Shown piece after piece: positions 32,640-44,585 of a stretch of 64,000 bases of DNA. Position 1 is the first letter of the stretch. The number at the start of each line of letters is the position of its first letter. A model generated the notes under the pieces. That model saw only the letters and a list, made by a program, of their open reading frames with translations. It was not told the DNA's origin and searched no databases. This DNA is from Massospora cicadina (taxonomy: Eukaryota > Entomophthoromycota > Entomophthoromycetes > Entomophthorales > Entomophthoraceae), in NCBI GenBank assembly GCA_022478985.1, contig JAKSZP010012250.1, forward strand, positions 1-64,000, read 5' to 3'. Made by a program: the position numbers and the translations under genes.

Positions 32640-35600
32640 TATTACAGGGCGTTATTTAGGACAGGAGGCCGCATAAGACCCTTGGACACATAGATCCAAC
32701 AAGTTAAATTGACTATGTTACAGAGATTTACAAAATCTCCTTAATGTTGATTGATGGTAGTTAAGGTTCCTTTATTGCCTTCATTAATTTGTGGGGGTCA
32801 ACTGATTAGAACTTTCACATTAGTAGCTCAAATGTGACTTCACACCTCATCAGGTATTCAATCATAGATGATGTATCCAAATCTTTGAAAATCACAGGCA
32901 GCAAAAAGCGGTGTAACTTAAAAACCTTTGCGGCATTCTGAAGAACTACTTTCATGTCAAATTATACCATAGCTCTAGCACCCAACAGTACCTGGGTCTT
33001 GTGGTGAAGTTGGTTAGCAAATATGGTAATGGTCTCATTAGTCTTATACTTATGATCACATATTCAGCTTTTTAAGTGGACACTCTGTTAGGGATTTTAA
33101 CCAAAGTTTGTTTTTTCCAAATTGTTCAAAACTATTGTTTTATTTAGTTGTCACAATTGTAATTAATTTAGCTGGGTTCATTGTTTTTTAACTTCCAAAC
33201 AGGAAGTTAAAATTCATTACTTATTATAGACAAATTTTAATTTTGCTTTTTATTGATCTAATTCGTTAAAGTATTAGGCACAATCATCAAATTTTTTAAA
33301 CTTATTGAAGGAAGTCCTGAGCTAGGATCAATATGAATGCTATGAGGCAATGCTGTTTTATTATACTTTTTGGCAACTAATTCCAATACAAAATAATAGG
33401 CGGGTATTTTATTGCCATTCATCAATTATATATCTTTAATCTCACCTTATAAACTACCTTAGATTTGCATAATAGATTTCAATAGTAATTTAGGTTATTT
33501 TATTGTAGGCAACTGTTGGATAATAAAATCTAAGGCAAAGTCATACATTCTTTACATAAAGCTTTTCAGCTAAGAGCTCTTAATTTCATGAAAAAGCAAT
33601 TATTGTTATTGAAAGTGTGAATTCCTCCTCTGACCTGTGCATTCACAACTTTCCAAAAAGTGTTGCTCACTATAGGGGGCATCTGGGATGAGTTATCATG
33701 TGGCAAGTAATCCATAAATAGATAATGAGTCAATTAGAGTGGAGAACTATGCCCACTTTGAAATTTGTATGCATAAAGAACTATTAGTATGTAAGATCAG
33801 TTCAAGGCATTAGTAATATAATTGAAAAGAATGCCAATGAGAAAAGTCACCAATCTAAAGCGTTAGAAGAAACTTGAATGGAAAACCATGAGCGGAAATT
33901 ATGAAAGGCCATAAGAAATGATGAGGATAAAGTGTCACCACATTTATACCATGTGAGGAATTTATTGCCAACAATACCCTCACAACTGACAAATTTAGAC
34001 CAACTCCTCAACTGCATGTATTATATAATATGATGTTCCAAATTCACAAAACTATTTAAATTGACTATGATAAAATGCGGGGGTTGTCATCTGGCTATTA
34101 AAATAATAAATTGTTTATATACTGCAAACCAAAACCTGGTCTTTTTTAGGTTAGCAACAACCAAGTGCACATGAATTGGGGAAAAGGACGCCGTCATAGG
34201 AGAACTTGGCAGCACAGAGCGCCAAGCAAACTGTTAACAGGAATTTATGGGTACTTAGTTTAATAGTAATGAAACCATAGATGCCTTTGACAATTGGTTC
34301 TATCAGGAAGCTCAGGTTTTCACTGGGACAGGGGCTTAACCGATTTTAATGCAAGCATTGCAATATAGTTGGCACTTCATCCCTATAAAGAATTAGTTCA
34401 GGCCATGATTTCCAACTTATACTCTAATAAGATGACTTCACAAATGTTTGGATTTTTACAAATATGTGGAACAGTTTTGATAACTAAGCCCATTCTCTAA
34501 CCATGTAAAAAGATGGAAACTTTTCCAAACCAACTATAAAGCAACCAGTCATCAATGCAGCAAGGAAGGCCACATTGCAAACTTTTTAGAATAAAGAAAT
34601 TAAAGGGCAACTTCAACCATGTTTTTCCTAAGGCCAATGTGGTTTAAAACATACCAGGTAAAAGACAGGCGGAATAGACAAGGAACAATATATTTAAGCC
34701 TGTAATCAAAATCCATCAGTTCTAATCAAGGCAGTTGAGCCCATAGCTAAAGAAGTGACTCGTCCTAATGTGAAGCAGCTCTTAGACAAGCAGATGAACT
34801 AAATTTAGGACTAACTTAAATTTTACCTGTTAGTAAGTGGATTACAGTGAAAAATACTATGGAGAAATTCCCCAACATCTCTAACCAACTTTAAAAGAAT
34901 TCATTTTGGCTACTTGTTGTAAAGAGATTAATCAGCCATCTATGTTATTTTTATAATATTTAATTTCATAATTTAACTAATATTTAGATAGCAGAAACGT
35001 TTAAATAGCTTATTTATCTCAGCACGTGGACCATATTATATATAGAAGCCTAAAGTAAAAGGTTACTAGACAAATCCCTAAATCCCCGCTGATGCATCTA
35101 TTGTACATTTAGTTATTAGCCGTTGATGCTGTGGCCTTGATTAGCTTTTTGCCCCTATTTTATTCAGTGTACTCTTCTACGTTGCCCCTATGCTGGCATA
35201 TAACTATTGGAGTAGGGTCTTCATAAATACTATAGCTATCCTACAGTAATCTGAATACGTCCAGTGAATCACCACATTTATAGAAATGCTCTGAGACCTA
35301 GTTTTTTTTTCTTATTTACCTTGATTAAGGTATCTTTGGTTTTAGTCTACCAATTTTTGGAGTGTTTCTTTGTAATCATGGGAAGCACCATGAGAATGCT
35401 GGTAGAGTAAGCATATCTGAAGTGGGTTGACAATTATAAGGGGTCTTTTCCTGTAGAAGCTGTGGGAGGCTACTAAAAGGATTACTAGAGCAAGCTCTGG
35501 AGCCACTGTCAGTATTAGATATACTTGTGTGCTTTTCTAATTTTTAATAAAAGACTTATTATTTAAATAAAATTTTTGTTGTTTTTGGTCATGGCCACTG

Positions 35601-36314
35601 ACATCAAACAGTACCTTATGTTTTGATTGTAAATAACTTTTGTGGTTTAAATCCAATGCATCTGCACTAATTTCAAAATTTGGTGCTAGTACAGGAGGCC
35701 AAATATTGTTTTCCGTGGAGTATTGTCTACAACTATGGATTTTGGTCACTTAGTCGAGGACTACCTCCCAAAGGAGGTAGCGCAGCTTCCAGACATTGAA
35801 GAGCTTGGCCCTGAGGATTTGCCAAAAACTTCTGACGAGATTGGTCAATTGTAAGTGGAATTGAAGGCTTACGTTTCTCTACTTTATGATAACATATTGG
35901 GTCATGATTGTCAAATCAAAACGGGGAAGCAAGTAAGGTCCCTATAGAATAAAGTTATGCCTTCAAGAGCGGACTTCCAGTCCACTAACTAATCAATTGT
36001 CAATAAATAAATTACAGTGTGGGAAGAACGCTTCCATTTTCTTAAACAGATGAATAAATTTGAGTTGGAGATTAGTCAGAACAATTGCCAGTGTTGTCCA
36101 GGTCAAGTTGCATGGGAACCTTTTTAAGGGATTCTGATAATGAGAGTGATGAGGCGCGGGTTATATATAATCAAACTGCTGTTTTTTTCTCTCAATTCTG
36201 ACTGTTGGAGCCTCTGCACACCCTGACAATATGGCAGCTCACAGAAGTCAGTTAGGGACATTGCAGGCCCTTTGACCCTGCAGCCATGAAAATTAACTTT
36301 CTAGTCAACCCTGT
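32640..36314. other. T7 and other degraded retroelement DNA
   Basis: There is no frame above 70 codons of recognisable content. Signals on the plus strand are: a primer-binding-like motif GTGTTGCTCACTATAGGGG (33660-33678), suggesting that an LTR ends just left of it; a gag-like segment (DAFDNWFYQEAQVFTGT) near 34290-34330; a decayed CCHC knuckle (HQCSKEGHIA) at 34550-34580; and an open stretch at 35745-35930 (EDYLPKEVAQLPDIEELG) resembling the linker before RT. Together they look like one very old element, here called T7. Its ends were not found. Confidence 0.4.
33660..33678 (+). promoter_or_regulatory. Primer-binding-like motif of T7
   Basis: GTGTTGCTCACTATAGGGG differs at two positions from the motif next to the T8 LTR. 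It marks the probable LTR/interior border of a plus-strand element. Confidence 0.5.
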
Positions 36315-36877
36315 TGTTATAATTTTGGTGATTTATATGATTTACACCATAATGGTCACGCAATATTTTCCCACTGAGCAACGGATTGATTATGTGAGGA
36401 TTGTAGGCCCTCAAAACAAATGGGTAATAATTTAATAAGACATGAAGCAAACCTCTCCAACCACACTTCGTTATTAGATTAATACTAGAAGAATCTTTCT
36501 GCTCTGCTCTCCGCTTTCATAAAAACAACCTTCCTCTTCAATTGTCCCATCTCGCTTATAATCAGTGACTTTGGTTAATAACGCTTATTTGGCTTAGACT
36601 ATTAAGTTCTGCCATATTCTCATTGGCTCTGACAGAGTATGCTATTCTTAAATTCTCTTATCGCTTTAGTTCAAGGCAATCCACTAAATATTTGTCAAAT
36701 GTCAACATTGCCTTAAACCTAATTTGAAAACATTCCAATAATTATCCTCTCAGACCCAATATTGCCTCATCCCATGGCGCTCAAATCTATGTTATCTATT
36801 AATCAGAGTCGGCGGAATCAAGCCAATTTTCCATAGCTATTTAGAGCTTAATGTTAATTTAGATCAGAATCTCAACA
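36315..36877 (-). repeat. T8 3' LTR
   Basis: On the minus strand it starts TGTTGAGATTCTG and ends AATTATAACA. It aligns without large gaps with 58618-59180 and, more distantly, with the reverse complement of 38549-39130. The purine tract AGGAGGGTAA lies to its right (36878-36888). Confidence 0.85.
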
Positions 36878-37281
36878 TTACCCTCCTGACTGGATGATAT
36901 GTCTCCTATTGTTTATATGCATGAAGGAGCTTCAAATGCACTTGGTTAATAGTCTAACCACTCGCAGGGTCCTTGATAGTAAAGGCATTGACAACTGTTT
37001 TCTTAACAATCTCAAACGGACCAATCCATGTGCTGGCCAATTTGTGCTTCCAATCAAACCCGTTCTGGTCATGGAATAAAATTTCTCTCTATCTTTGAAC
37101 TTAGCTATCCCGCTATGCTGTTCCTGATCAGCAGCATGATTTCTTATTTTTAGCCTGACTTAAGGAGAGCGCCTTGGTTTGCAACTTGATTAATGCTTCC
37201 ACTAGGTTAGTCAAGTAACATTGGGGAAAAATTTCACCAGTAACTTCTATGCAATCATAAAGCAGCGCTGGAAGGGCAGGG
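36878..37281 (-). pseudogene. T8 integrase C-terminal end
   Basis: Minus-strand reading gives the end of integrase: LPALLYDCIEVTGEIFP, TNLVEALIKLQTKALSLS, and a GPFEIVKKTVVNAFTIKDPASG-like segment read across a frame change. The last matches T2 near 11300. The part between the catalytic core and LPALLY is missing, replaced by the block at 37282-39130. Confidence 0.65.
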
Positions 37282-39130
37282 CGTCAGGCAGACAGCAAGT
37301 TATAATTAGACCGGCCTGCCAGCCTAGGTGGCGAAGCACCCAAACGGCAAACCAGAATGCCAAAGGCACTGCTGCTGGAATGACGGCTTATGAAATTTGA
37401 AAGGAGTTCCACCAATAATTGCTGATGAACCATAATCGAGTACAGACACATAATGAAATACCAGAAAAATACAGCCATAAACCCTGAGGGGTGTTGTAAT
37501 GCTAGTGGAAAGAGTGGTTTATATTTCAAAATAAAAACTAAAGGGGGAAAAGGATTTTTTAATGGAAAATAAAGAAAGAAAATTGACCAAAAATTTTCTC
37601 AGTGCAATGCAACTGATTAAATAGTGGTCATTTGATGTGGGAATAAGCCAGGATTGGGTCCCTCAAGTTTGACCTAACCTGCATTTTTTTGGGAAAGGAG
37701 ACAGATAAGCTCAATGGGAACCAACATCGAAGGATTTGGCGGCAGGCCAATTTGCTGTCAGTTCAACCTAGAACGTCCAAACTGAGGCTTAACTGCATTT
37801 CTAGCGGTTGGCATGACAGCATCTGGCCCAATGAGCAATGGTATTCCCCAGGGCTACCCCACATAGGGGAGGTCCCAATTGGTTGAAAATGGTTCAGGAT
37901 GCCCAACCTGCCCACACCCAGTCGCTGGGCCATTTGTTTGGACAAAAGAGTTACATAAGCTGCAACTCCCAACTTGCTGGATGTAAGCTTCAAACTATTG
38001 TTGATGGTGTCCGATAATGCTTCCTGCATGTCAGGGATCATCCCAACAATTTTGAGAGGGGGTTAGTTTTGCAATTGCTCTGCTAGCTGAATTGAAACCA
38101 TTGGCAATTCCACACTATAATTCAATCTTAGTCCCTCTTTGATGATGAGGTTTCTGATCATTGGGCTTGATTTCCATCAGTTTTGGACCAATCGATTTCA
38201 ATTAAGTGATCTTGGCACAGATTTCCTTTATATGGCTAATGAGTTTGGCTGAGGTGAGCAGAGGTGCCGGGGAGGGATCCAAAGAGGGAGAGCTGTTACC
38301 CAGTGCTTGTCTACCACGTGGGCAAGGTTGCCCTGGGTGATGAGGGGTACAGCCGCCCTCTTCAGCCCCTTTTACTTGGAAACATGAAAAGCAACCGATC
38401 TATGCACAGGGGATGTTCTCCTGGACTTACACAGGGTGTCATCCATATAATAATTAGAAAGGGCTCTTCCCATGGCAGAATAGTAGCTAATATTGTATGC
38501 AAAAACAGCAGTGGAAAGGAAGGAACTCCAAGTGGAAGGTTCATGGCAATTCTGATATGACTGAACAATAACACTAAGTCATTATGTCAGAATGGGTAGA
38601 ATCCACCAAGCCTTGGTATGAGTATGATTATTTGAGCGCCTTATGATAGGGTGATATTGGGTGAATGATAATATTGGTTCGCCTCCAAATCAGGTAAAAA
38701 GTTAGTATTGATGAACGATGAATAATTTATATTGATTTACAACGGATGTTGAGTAGATCGCCTCAAATTAAGGCAATTGTGGATTTAATGGATATTGATC
38801 TCTGCTGGAACCAATGAGATGTGGCGAAACAAATTACTAGGCAGAATGGTCGGTAATGACCAAGGTTGCTAAGATATCAGTGAAACTAGTAGATTGGAAG
38901 AGGAGGTTTTTTGATTAGTTTAGAGTGAACGGGAAAGGGAGGATCCGCTATATATATCTATATTAAATTTAATAAAGAGTGTCTTTGGGGAAATTGCTCC
39001 ATATTTATTGAAAGATTTTTACTTTGTTTTGAGGATAAAATCATCATATCATCAGTCCTATTGCTCACTGGGCTTAACCCTTGCAAAAAACCCTTTGGCA
39101 TATCTCACTGATTCCGCTTAAATTATAACA
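37282..39130 (-). repeat. Composite LTR block inside T8 (T8-type LTR joined to T11-type LTR)
   Basis: The left part (37282-38548) is the reverse complement of a T11-type LTR, alignable with 59181-60374 (shared GTGTAAGTCC, CTGTACCCCTCAT, GGCTGGCAGGCC). The right part (38549-39130) is the reverse complement of a T8-type LTR. The same two pieces stand in the same order and relative orientation at 58618-60374. No TSD was found, and about 40 codons of T8 integrase are missing at the insertion, so this may be a rearrangement rather than a simple insertion. Confidence 0.7.
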
Positions 39131-39138
39131 TTCTAGAT

Positions 39139-39776
39139 GTTATCAATTTCCAAAGTATGTTCACCAAGTCCACATTAACCTGCTAAACCATCCGCTGGAC
39201 TTGGGGTGGTATGAGGTCATCAGAACTCTGCAGATGCCCATCAGCGCATTCAATTTTGGAAGGATGTGTGAGGTGAAATTGGTTCCATTATTTGTAAGGA
39301 TAAATGAGGGCAGCCAAGTCTCTAGATAATACATTCCATTATGAACTGGCCACTGTGACCGCCCCCAAATCCCATATCGCCTGTTCTTCAACCCACCTAA
39401 TCAAGTGGTCAATCGTCACCAGAATGTATATGGGCTGGTTAGTTCCTATCAACAGGGGACCAACAACATCAAAGGAAACTGTATGCCAAGCAAAATGGGG
39501 TTTCACTAACTGGTATAAAGACTTATGGCAGATTTGTTTTCTACTTGGCACTGGTGGCAGCAGGGAATGGCTTCAAGCATGTCAAAATCTATGCTTTCCT
39601 AATCATACTGAGGGTGCAACAATTCCAACGTCATGCACATGCCACCATATCTGACTGCCTTATGTGAACTCATGATAATACTAGGCCATGCTGAGGGTCA
39701 CAGAAAGTTCACCATAGAGTCTCCAATCTGTTTGTAAAACTCCCCATTTCTCTGAAAAGTATTAGCTTGCATCTCA
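39139..39776 (-). pseudogene. T8 integrase zinc-binding and core
   Basis: The minus strand gives the HHCC end (DMLEAIPCCHQCQVENK) at about 39530-39590. The frame 39551-39339 has HTVSFDVVGPLLIGTNQPIYIL with the first catalytic Asp. The frame 39391-39161 has SFILTNNGTNFTSHI, where the second catalytic Asp is Asn, and a Glu block reduced to SSGWFSRL. The enzyme would be inactive. TRIM-like T9 interrupts it just upstream. Confidence 0.78.
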
Positions 39777-39781
39777 TTTAG

Positions 39782-40291
39782 TGTTGGGATTCTCCCTTAA
39801 TTGGGGGAAGTCCTGACTAGGGGTTGCAACCTGCCTATGGGCAGATGCTGGATTGAGCTCCCCATTAACTTGGAGTAAGCCTGAACCAAAGTATCAGGGA
39901 TCAGCCCTGATAATTTAATAGTAATTTTGGCACCGGTGACTAATGCTAAGGATGCAGAACAATCAATCGGGCTGCGGGGAATACATTCCAATGCCAACCC
40001 AATCAATTGACCCTTTTGGGTGCACTGGCGGCTTATGCTGAGGATGCGCCCATTCCCTATGTATTATTTATTTCCCTCGGCTTTGCCAATCAATGCCAAA
40101 TCCACCCATTTCTGATCCATCAAGGTTTTATAAATACTTCAAGGATCATTTTAAAAAAATTCACCGTTTCTCTCAATTTCCTTTTCATTTTTAGCTTGAC
40201 TTTGGGCCTTGATGGCCTCTTAACTCGCTGGGGGCTTTGGGGCCCTAACTAATAGGGGCCAGGTTGAAGTTCCTCCCCCAAAGTCCTGAGA
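39782..40291 (+). repeat. T9 5' LTR
   Basis: 510 bp. It aligns along its length with 40732-41236 (shared TTTAATAGTAATTTTGGCACC, GGCTTATGCTGAGGATGCG). Divergence is moderate, with many single-base differences. Confidence 0.9.
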
Positions 40292-40310
40292 GTGGTGCTC
40301 AAAACAGGGG
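40292..40310 (+). promoter_or_regulatory. T9 primer-binding site
   Basis: GTGGTGCTCAAAACAGGGG abuts the LTR. It keeps the first ten bases and the final CAGGGG of the motif in T8. Confidence 0.75.
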
Positions 40311-40414
40311 CACTTGAGCTCTAAGCAAGAGCTAAAAATGGAATGAGGAGAGTGGTCCCTGGCCTCTAACCCAAGAGGGCAAGCCAGGTTACCAGAGTGT
40401 CATCCCCAATTCCA

Positions 40415-40625
40415 GCACCAGTGCCAATGCAAGGACCTCCTCCCAATGCCAGCTCCCATGCTGATGCCAGGTGCCAACATTAATGCTGGGACCTCCTCCT
40501 GATGCCAGCCCCCGCACTAATGCTGGCCTCAGTGCTGATGCCGGGTGCTGATCCTGATGCTGGCCCTAGTGCCAATGCTGGCTCTTATGCTGATGCTGGG
40601 CCACTCCCCAATGATGCTCTCCAGA
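40415..40625 (+). repeat. Minisatellite in the T9 interior
   Basis: Degenerate direct repeats of about 18 bp around ATGCTGGCNCNNGTGC (with GATGCC/GATGCTGG variants), ten or more copies. The frame 40502-40711 reads them as an Ala-Asp-Ala-Gly-Pro-rich peptide. A multiple of three keeps the frame open, so the ORF is not by itself evidence of a protein. Confidence 0.75.
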
Positions 40626-40731
40626 TCCCTCCATCATGTCCATGCCAGCTACCTTGGCCATTCCACCCTGCCACCCAGATCTGGTGCCCCCACCTTGGCT
40701 TTGACCCCTAGTTGAGGCTTGGAGGGGTCTC

Positions 40732-41236
40732 TGTCAGGATTCCTTAATTGGGGAAGCCCTGACTAGGGTTGTGACCCACCTACGGATGGATGCCAGATTG
40801 GGCTCCCCATTAACTTGGGGCAAGCCCAATATGAAGTATTGGGGATTGGACCTGGTAATTTAATAGTAATTTTGGCACCAGTGACTAATGCTGAGGATGC
40901 TGACCAATCAATCGGGCTACAGGAAATACATTCTGATGTCAACCCAATCAATTAACCATTTTGGGCACACCGGTGACTTATGCTGAGGATGCGCCTATTC
41001 CCCATGTATTATTTGTTTCCCTCAGCTTTGGCAATCAATGCTGAATCTACCCATTCCCAATCCATTGAGGTTCTATAAATACCTCAAGGATCATTTTAAT
41101 AGAATCACCGTTTCTCTCAATTTCTTTTTCATTTTTTAGCCTTACTTTGGGACTTGATGGCCTCTTAACTCGCTGGGGGCTTTGGGGCCCTAATTAATAA
41201 AGGCCGGGTTGGAGTTCCTCCCTCAAAGTCCTGACA
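40732..41236 (+). repeat. T9 3' LTR
   Basis: 505 bp from TGTCAGGATTCC to AAAGTCCTGACA, followed by the TSD copy TTTAG. Confidence 0.9.
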
Positions 41237-41241
41237 TTTAG

Positions 41242-41820
41242 CACCCTTATAACTTGAGGCGGTTCATCATTATATTTTCCGGTGAGCATCTTTTTGTACA
41301 TCACATTATGAGATCATCCGTAATGGAAGTGGTTGGCAATAATGATAAGAAATTGGCGCTCTTTTATTTTGCTCCAGGTTGGTGGAGGATCGCAAATTCA
41401 TAAGCCTGCAGTTTGAGGGCCCATTGGGTAGGCGCTCTTCAGGCTCTTTGAGGTTCTTTAATTAGCGTAATGAAGCATGATCTGTCACAACTTTAAACTT
41501 TACCCCATGAAAATATACCCTATATTGCTTATATGCATAGATCATTGCTAAGTACTCCCACTCAGTATAGTATAATTACATTCATGGTAATTCAGAATTT
41601 GACTGCAGTACACCACTGGGTGCTACTACCCCCTCATTTTCTTTTTAAGATAGGTCTGCTCATACAGCAGAAAGGGTCGCATCTATCTTTATGATGAACT
41701 CATTATCAAAGTTTGGATAGCGTAGCACCAGTGCACTGATCAGCGCCGTCCAAAGTGTTTAAAGGAAATTGATGGTGTTCCATCCATTTAAACTCAGCAT
41801 CCTTTTTTAATAACTAAAAT
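41242..41820 (-). pseudogene. T8 RNase H
   Basis: Minus-strand reading gives HPVVYCSQILNYHECNYT (normally HPVxYxSRxLxxxExNYxxxE), a following block around IYAYKQYRVYFHGVKFKVV, and TDHASLR. Stops and frame changes are frequent. The RT-RNase H linker runs to about 41820. Confidence 0.7.
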
Positions 41821-41824
41821 AGCA

Positions 41825-42700
41825 GGCCTAATACAGATGAAGTTAGTGATGAAGTGCCAGTAGTATCTGACCATTCCCAAAAAGACCTATATATCGCGCT
41901 TACTGTTTGGCATAGTCATTTTTGGATGGCCTCCACCTTGTTCAGCTTTTTTCAGCCCCTTCAAGTTTACACAAACCCCAGACATTCCATTTGGTCTTTG
42001 TAGAAGTGGCATTTTAGACGCTTAATATTGATGTTTGCCTCAGAAAGCTGACGGAGTACCGCTTCTAGATGGTCAAGTGCCCAGAAAAAGTTTGGAAAAA
42101 ATAATGTCATTAAGGTACATGAGGATGCAAGACAGCTTCAGGTTACCAAGGATAGTGTCCATGGCGCGTTGGAACGTAGCTGGGGAATTAAACAGCCCTT
42201 GAGGCATACATGTCAGGTGTAAAACCCTTTGATGTGATTATGGCGTATTTCTCCTGCTCTGCTATGAGAAACTCAATTTGAAGTTACCCAATTTTAGATC
42301 TATCGCTGAGAAGTAGCAAGTATCTCCTAATCAATACAAAGCATAATTGATCTGAGGCAAGGGATACAAGTCCTTATTAGTAATACTGTTAAGCTTCCAG
42401 TAGTCTATCACCACCTGATTGGTACTGGCTTCTTTTGTAAACTCAGAAAGGGCAAAGCACACGGACTCTTGGATGATTAAAGCATCCCTTGCTCCAGAAG
42501 CCTATCAATTTCCTTGATAACAACTTCTTCACCTGCCCTTGATTGGCGGACTAGCGAGACCTTATGGGGGATGATCTCCTGTGTCAAGATGATGGACCCC
42601 TCCCTGAGACACCCTAAATTCATGCCATCGATGGCAAAATTCTTATACTTTTGAAATAAAGCTATCAATTAGTATTTTTTCTTCTGATAACCCTATTAAA
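41825..42700 (-). pseudogene. T8 reverse transcriptase
   Basis: The frame 42668-42477 ends EIDRLLEQGML, the entry to RT. Lower down the palm blocks appear in broken frames. The active site at about 42100-42135 reads CILMYLNDIIFS, so YxDD has become YLND. The segment CTSRGLFNSPATFQRAMD-like lies at about 42150-42200. It is homologous to T2 and T10 RT. Confidence 0.75.
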
Positions 42701-42929
42701 TTTTCCTGTGGTACCACCATCATTAGCTGAGCTGTGGCTTGATGGGTAGACCAAATTCATCCATTGACCTGAACTCAGGATCATGAAGGACTTCCTCAAA
42801 TTGGGTCAAGTGTAAATACGCCTGTAATTGATATTAGCGGATTTGCATTGGGTCGTTCTGGAGGTTTGCCAACAAAACCTTGGTTTCCTCATGTCCTGTG
42901 AGTATAAGACCTGGAGCCACATGAAGCTC

Positions 42930-43530
42930 AAGTCACATTTGCTGATAATGCTCAATGACCTCCCCATAGAGACCAAATGGCACTTTCACCTCTAAATTAG
43001 TGTTTACTATTAATTGTTGCCCGGAGTGAATGGATAAGGACCCAGAAGCTCTGAGAGGCATCGCTTGGTTTTCATATATCCGCTGGGAAGGGCCCAGGTT
43101 TTTCTCTTTAGTCAATTTTAGCGAACTGGAATCACTTTATCATTGTATGCAAGGTTATATGTCCCATGCGCACTGGATCCTTTGGAACTCCGCTGGAGGT
43201 AAAGTAAATTGGGGTCTCGCTGCCCCAGAATTTTGAAGGTCTCCGCTGTCATATCAATGACAGCCCTGAAGCATTGTATGAAAGAAGTTCCAATTAAATT
43301 GTCGTAGTTACTGTTGGATAGCACTATTACCAGAGCTACAACAACAATTGACCCAAACTGCAAAATTAGCGCGCTATACTCTCCCTCAGAGACCATTACA
43401 TCCGCTCCAGAAGTCACATACACCATTTGATGTTCTAACATCAGGCTTTAACATCAACTTCGCCACCAAATTTTTGGAAACCATGTTGATTGAGGGGCTT
43501 GTATTTATCATAGCGCAAACTTGATTTTTT
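42930..43530 (-). pseudogene. T8 protease
   Basis: The active-site stretch at about 43450-43520 reads INTSPSINMVSKNLVAKL where T2 has LDTGIPVNIVFKRLVAKL, so DTG has become NTS and the enzyme is dead. The frame 43441-43118 continues with EHQMVYVTSGADVMVSEGEYSAL, the same blocks as T2. The frame 43115-42933 is the post-protease linker. Confidence 0.72.
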
Positions 43531-43791
43531 GCTACAAAATTGTCACAGTATGTCCTCAGAATAAGAAGAATATTGACTGTTTTATACGTTTTTATTTAAG
43601 GGATCTCTCTTTCCAAGGAAGCTCATAATCCCTTCACTGACTTTAGGGTATTCTTTAGCAATAGTTTCTACCAAAAAAATGACGTTTACACCTTTCAGGT
43701 AATGTGCATCAGCGGCTGTACCAGCTTGTCTGAGAAAGCTTGGTCAAACAATTGACAGGTGTATGGCCTCAATTTTCTTCTGAGGTCCTTC

Positions 43792-44580
43792 TTATGTCGC
43801 AGCCTTGGCTTGCGCCCATGTCAGTACGTTCACTCCTCCAACCAGTTGCTGATATAAAATCCCTTCATCATATTGAGGGACTTCCGCTGGATATACTACA
43901 ATAAGTATAGTTGGGACGTTTGGGGTTGGGATAGCAGAGGTAGAGATTCTCATCTCTACTCCGCTCCATCTTTTCCCTGGTAGTATTGATCCTGCTGCAC
44001 ATAGTGAACTTGTCGTTTGGGGCAACACAATGCAAGATGGCCAGCGGGATCATATTTAAAACAATTAACCCCATAAGGTCTACATCCTTGGTTCTCATTT
44101 GAAAGGCCAGGCTGATAGTTTGATTGTTGACAATTGACGTAAACAGGGCCAGGTCAGTAGGGTGATTGCTGATGGTTGCATAATTAGGTCCTGGTCTGTA
44201 GTTGGGCTGCTGACAGTTTTCATAAGAGGGGCCATAGTGGAAGTCATGCTGCTTGGAGTAACATGTCAATAATAAGGCGCATGATTATAATAAGGCTGGG
44301 GGTTGCTAGGCGAAATCTGAACAGAACAGGAGAATATCCCTCAAATACAAAAATCCAGCAATGACAACAGTTTGTTTCCTCTCTGTGTTGTGTGGAGGAA
44401 AGGTAATGGATAGTCAGCGTAAAAACTGAACAACATTGAGCAGGGGTACATTGTCATCCAAAATTGTAGTTATGTTGTTGTAAAGCTCATAGTAACGCTC
44501 CACTGCAGAGGTCATTGCAATGCACACATCAGATTCAAATAAAGTCCCTTTCTCAATCAGCACATGGGATTCTGCCATAG
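43792..44580 (-). pseudogene. T8 gag C-terminal part with zinc knuckle
   Basis: The frame 44269-43868 lies here, but the gag reading is in another frame at 44067-44019: CFKYDPAGHLALCC, a CX2CX4HX4C knuckle with its second Cys changed to Tyr. The following ILYQQLVGGVNVLTWAQAKAA (44028-43962 region) matches T2 at 6790-6840. T10 interrupts gag just upstream at 44585. Confidence 0.68.
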
Positions 44581-44585
44581 GTTGG

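Larger units (their letters stand above)
31135..32640 (-). pseudogene. T3 continued: RT entry, protease and gag-linker remnants
   Basis: Right of T4 the minus-strand T3 sequence resumes: GTCATAGTTATCTG matches the T10 region near 53990-54030. At about 32240-32640 a minus-strand reading gives an acidic linker-like segment (NHTHIKENDLDTSEVCP) followed by LLLNTCITQFPDLRKQI. No DTG protease motif is recognisable. SINE S2 interrupts the stretch. The assignment is from position and composition for most of its length. Confidence 0.4.
39782..41236 (+). mobile_element. T9: small non-autonomous LTR element (TRIM-like), TSD TTTAG
   Basis: Two LTRs of about 505-510 bp (39782-40291, 40732-41236) flank a 440-bp interior, and TTTAG lies on both sides (39777-39781, 41237-41241). 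The LTRs start TGTTGGGATTC / TGTCAGGATTC and end CCTGAGA / CCTGACA. A primer-binding site follows the left LTR and a purine-rich stretch (GGCTTGGAGGGG) precedes the right one. The interior lacks any pol motif, so the element needs enzymes from elsewhere. It lies between RNase H and integrase of T8. Confidence 0.9.

Noticed and set aside
37282..39130. A simple solo LTR insertion in T8 integrase
   Set aside because: No direct repeat was found at the edges and part of integrase is missing, so a clean insertion is not supported.
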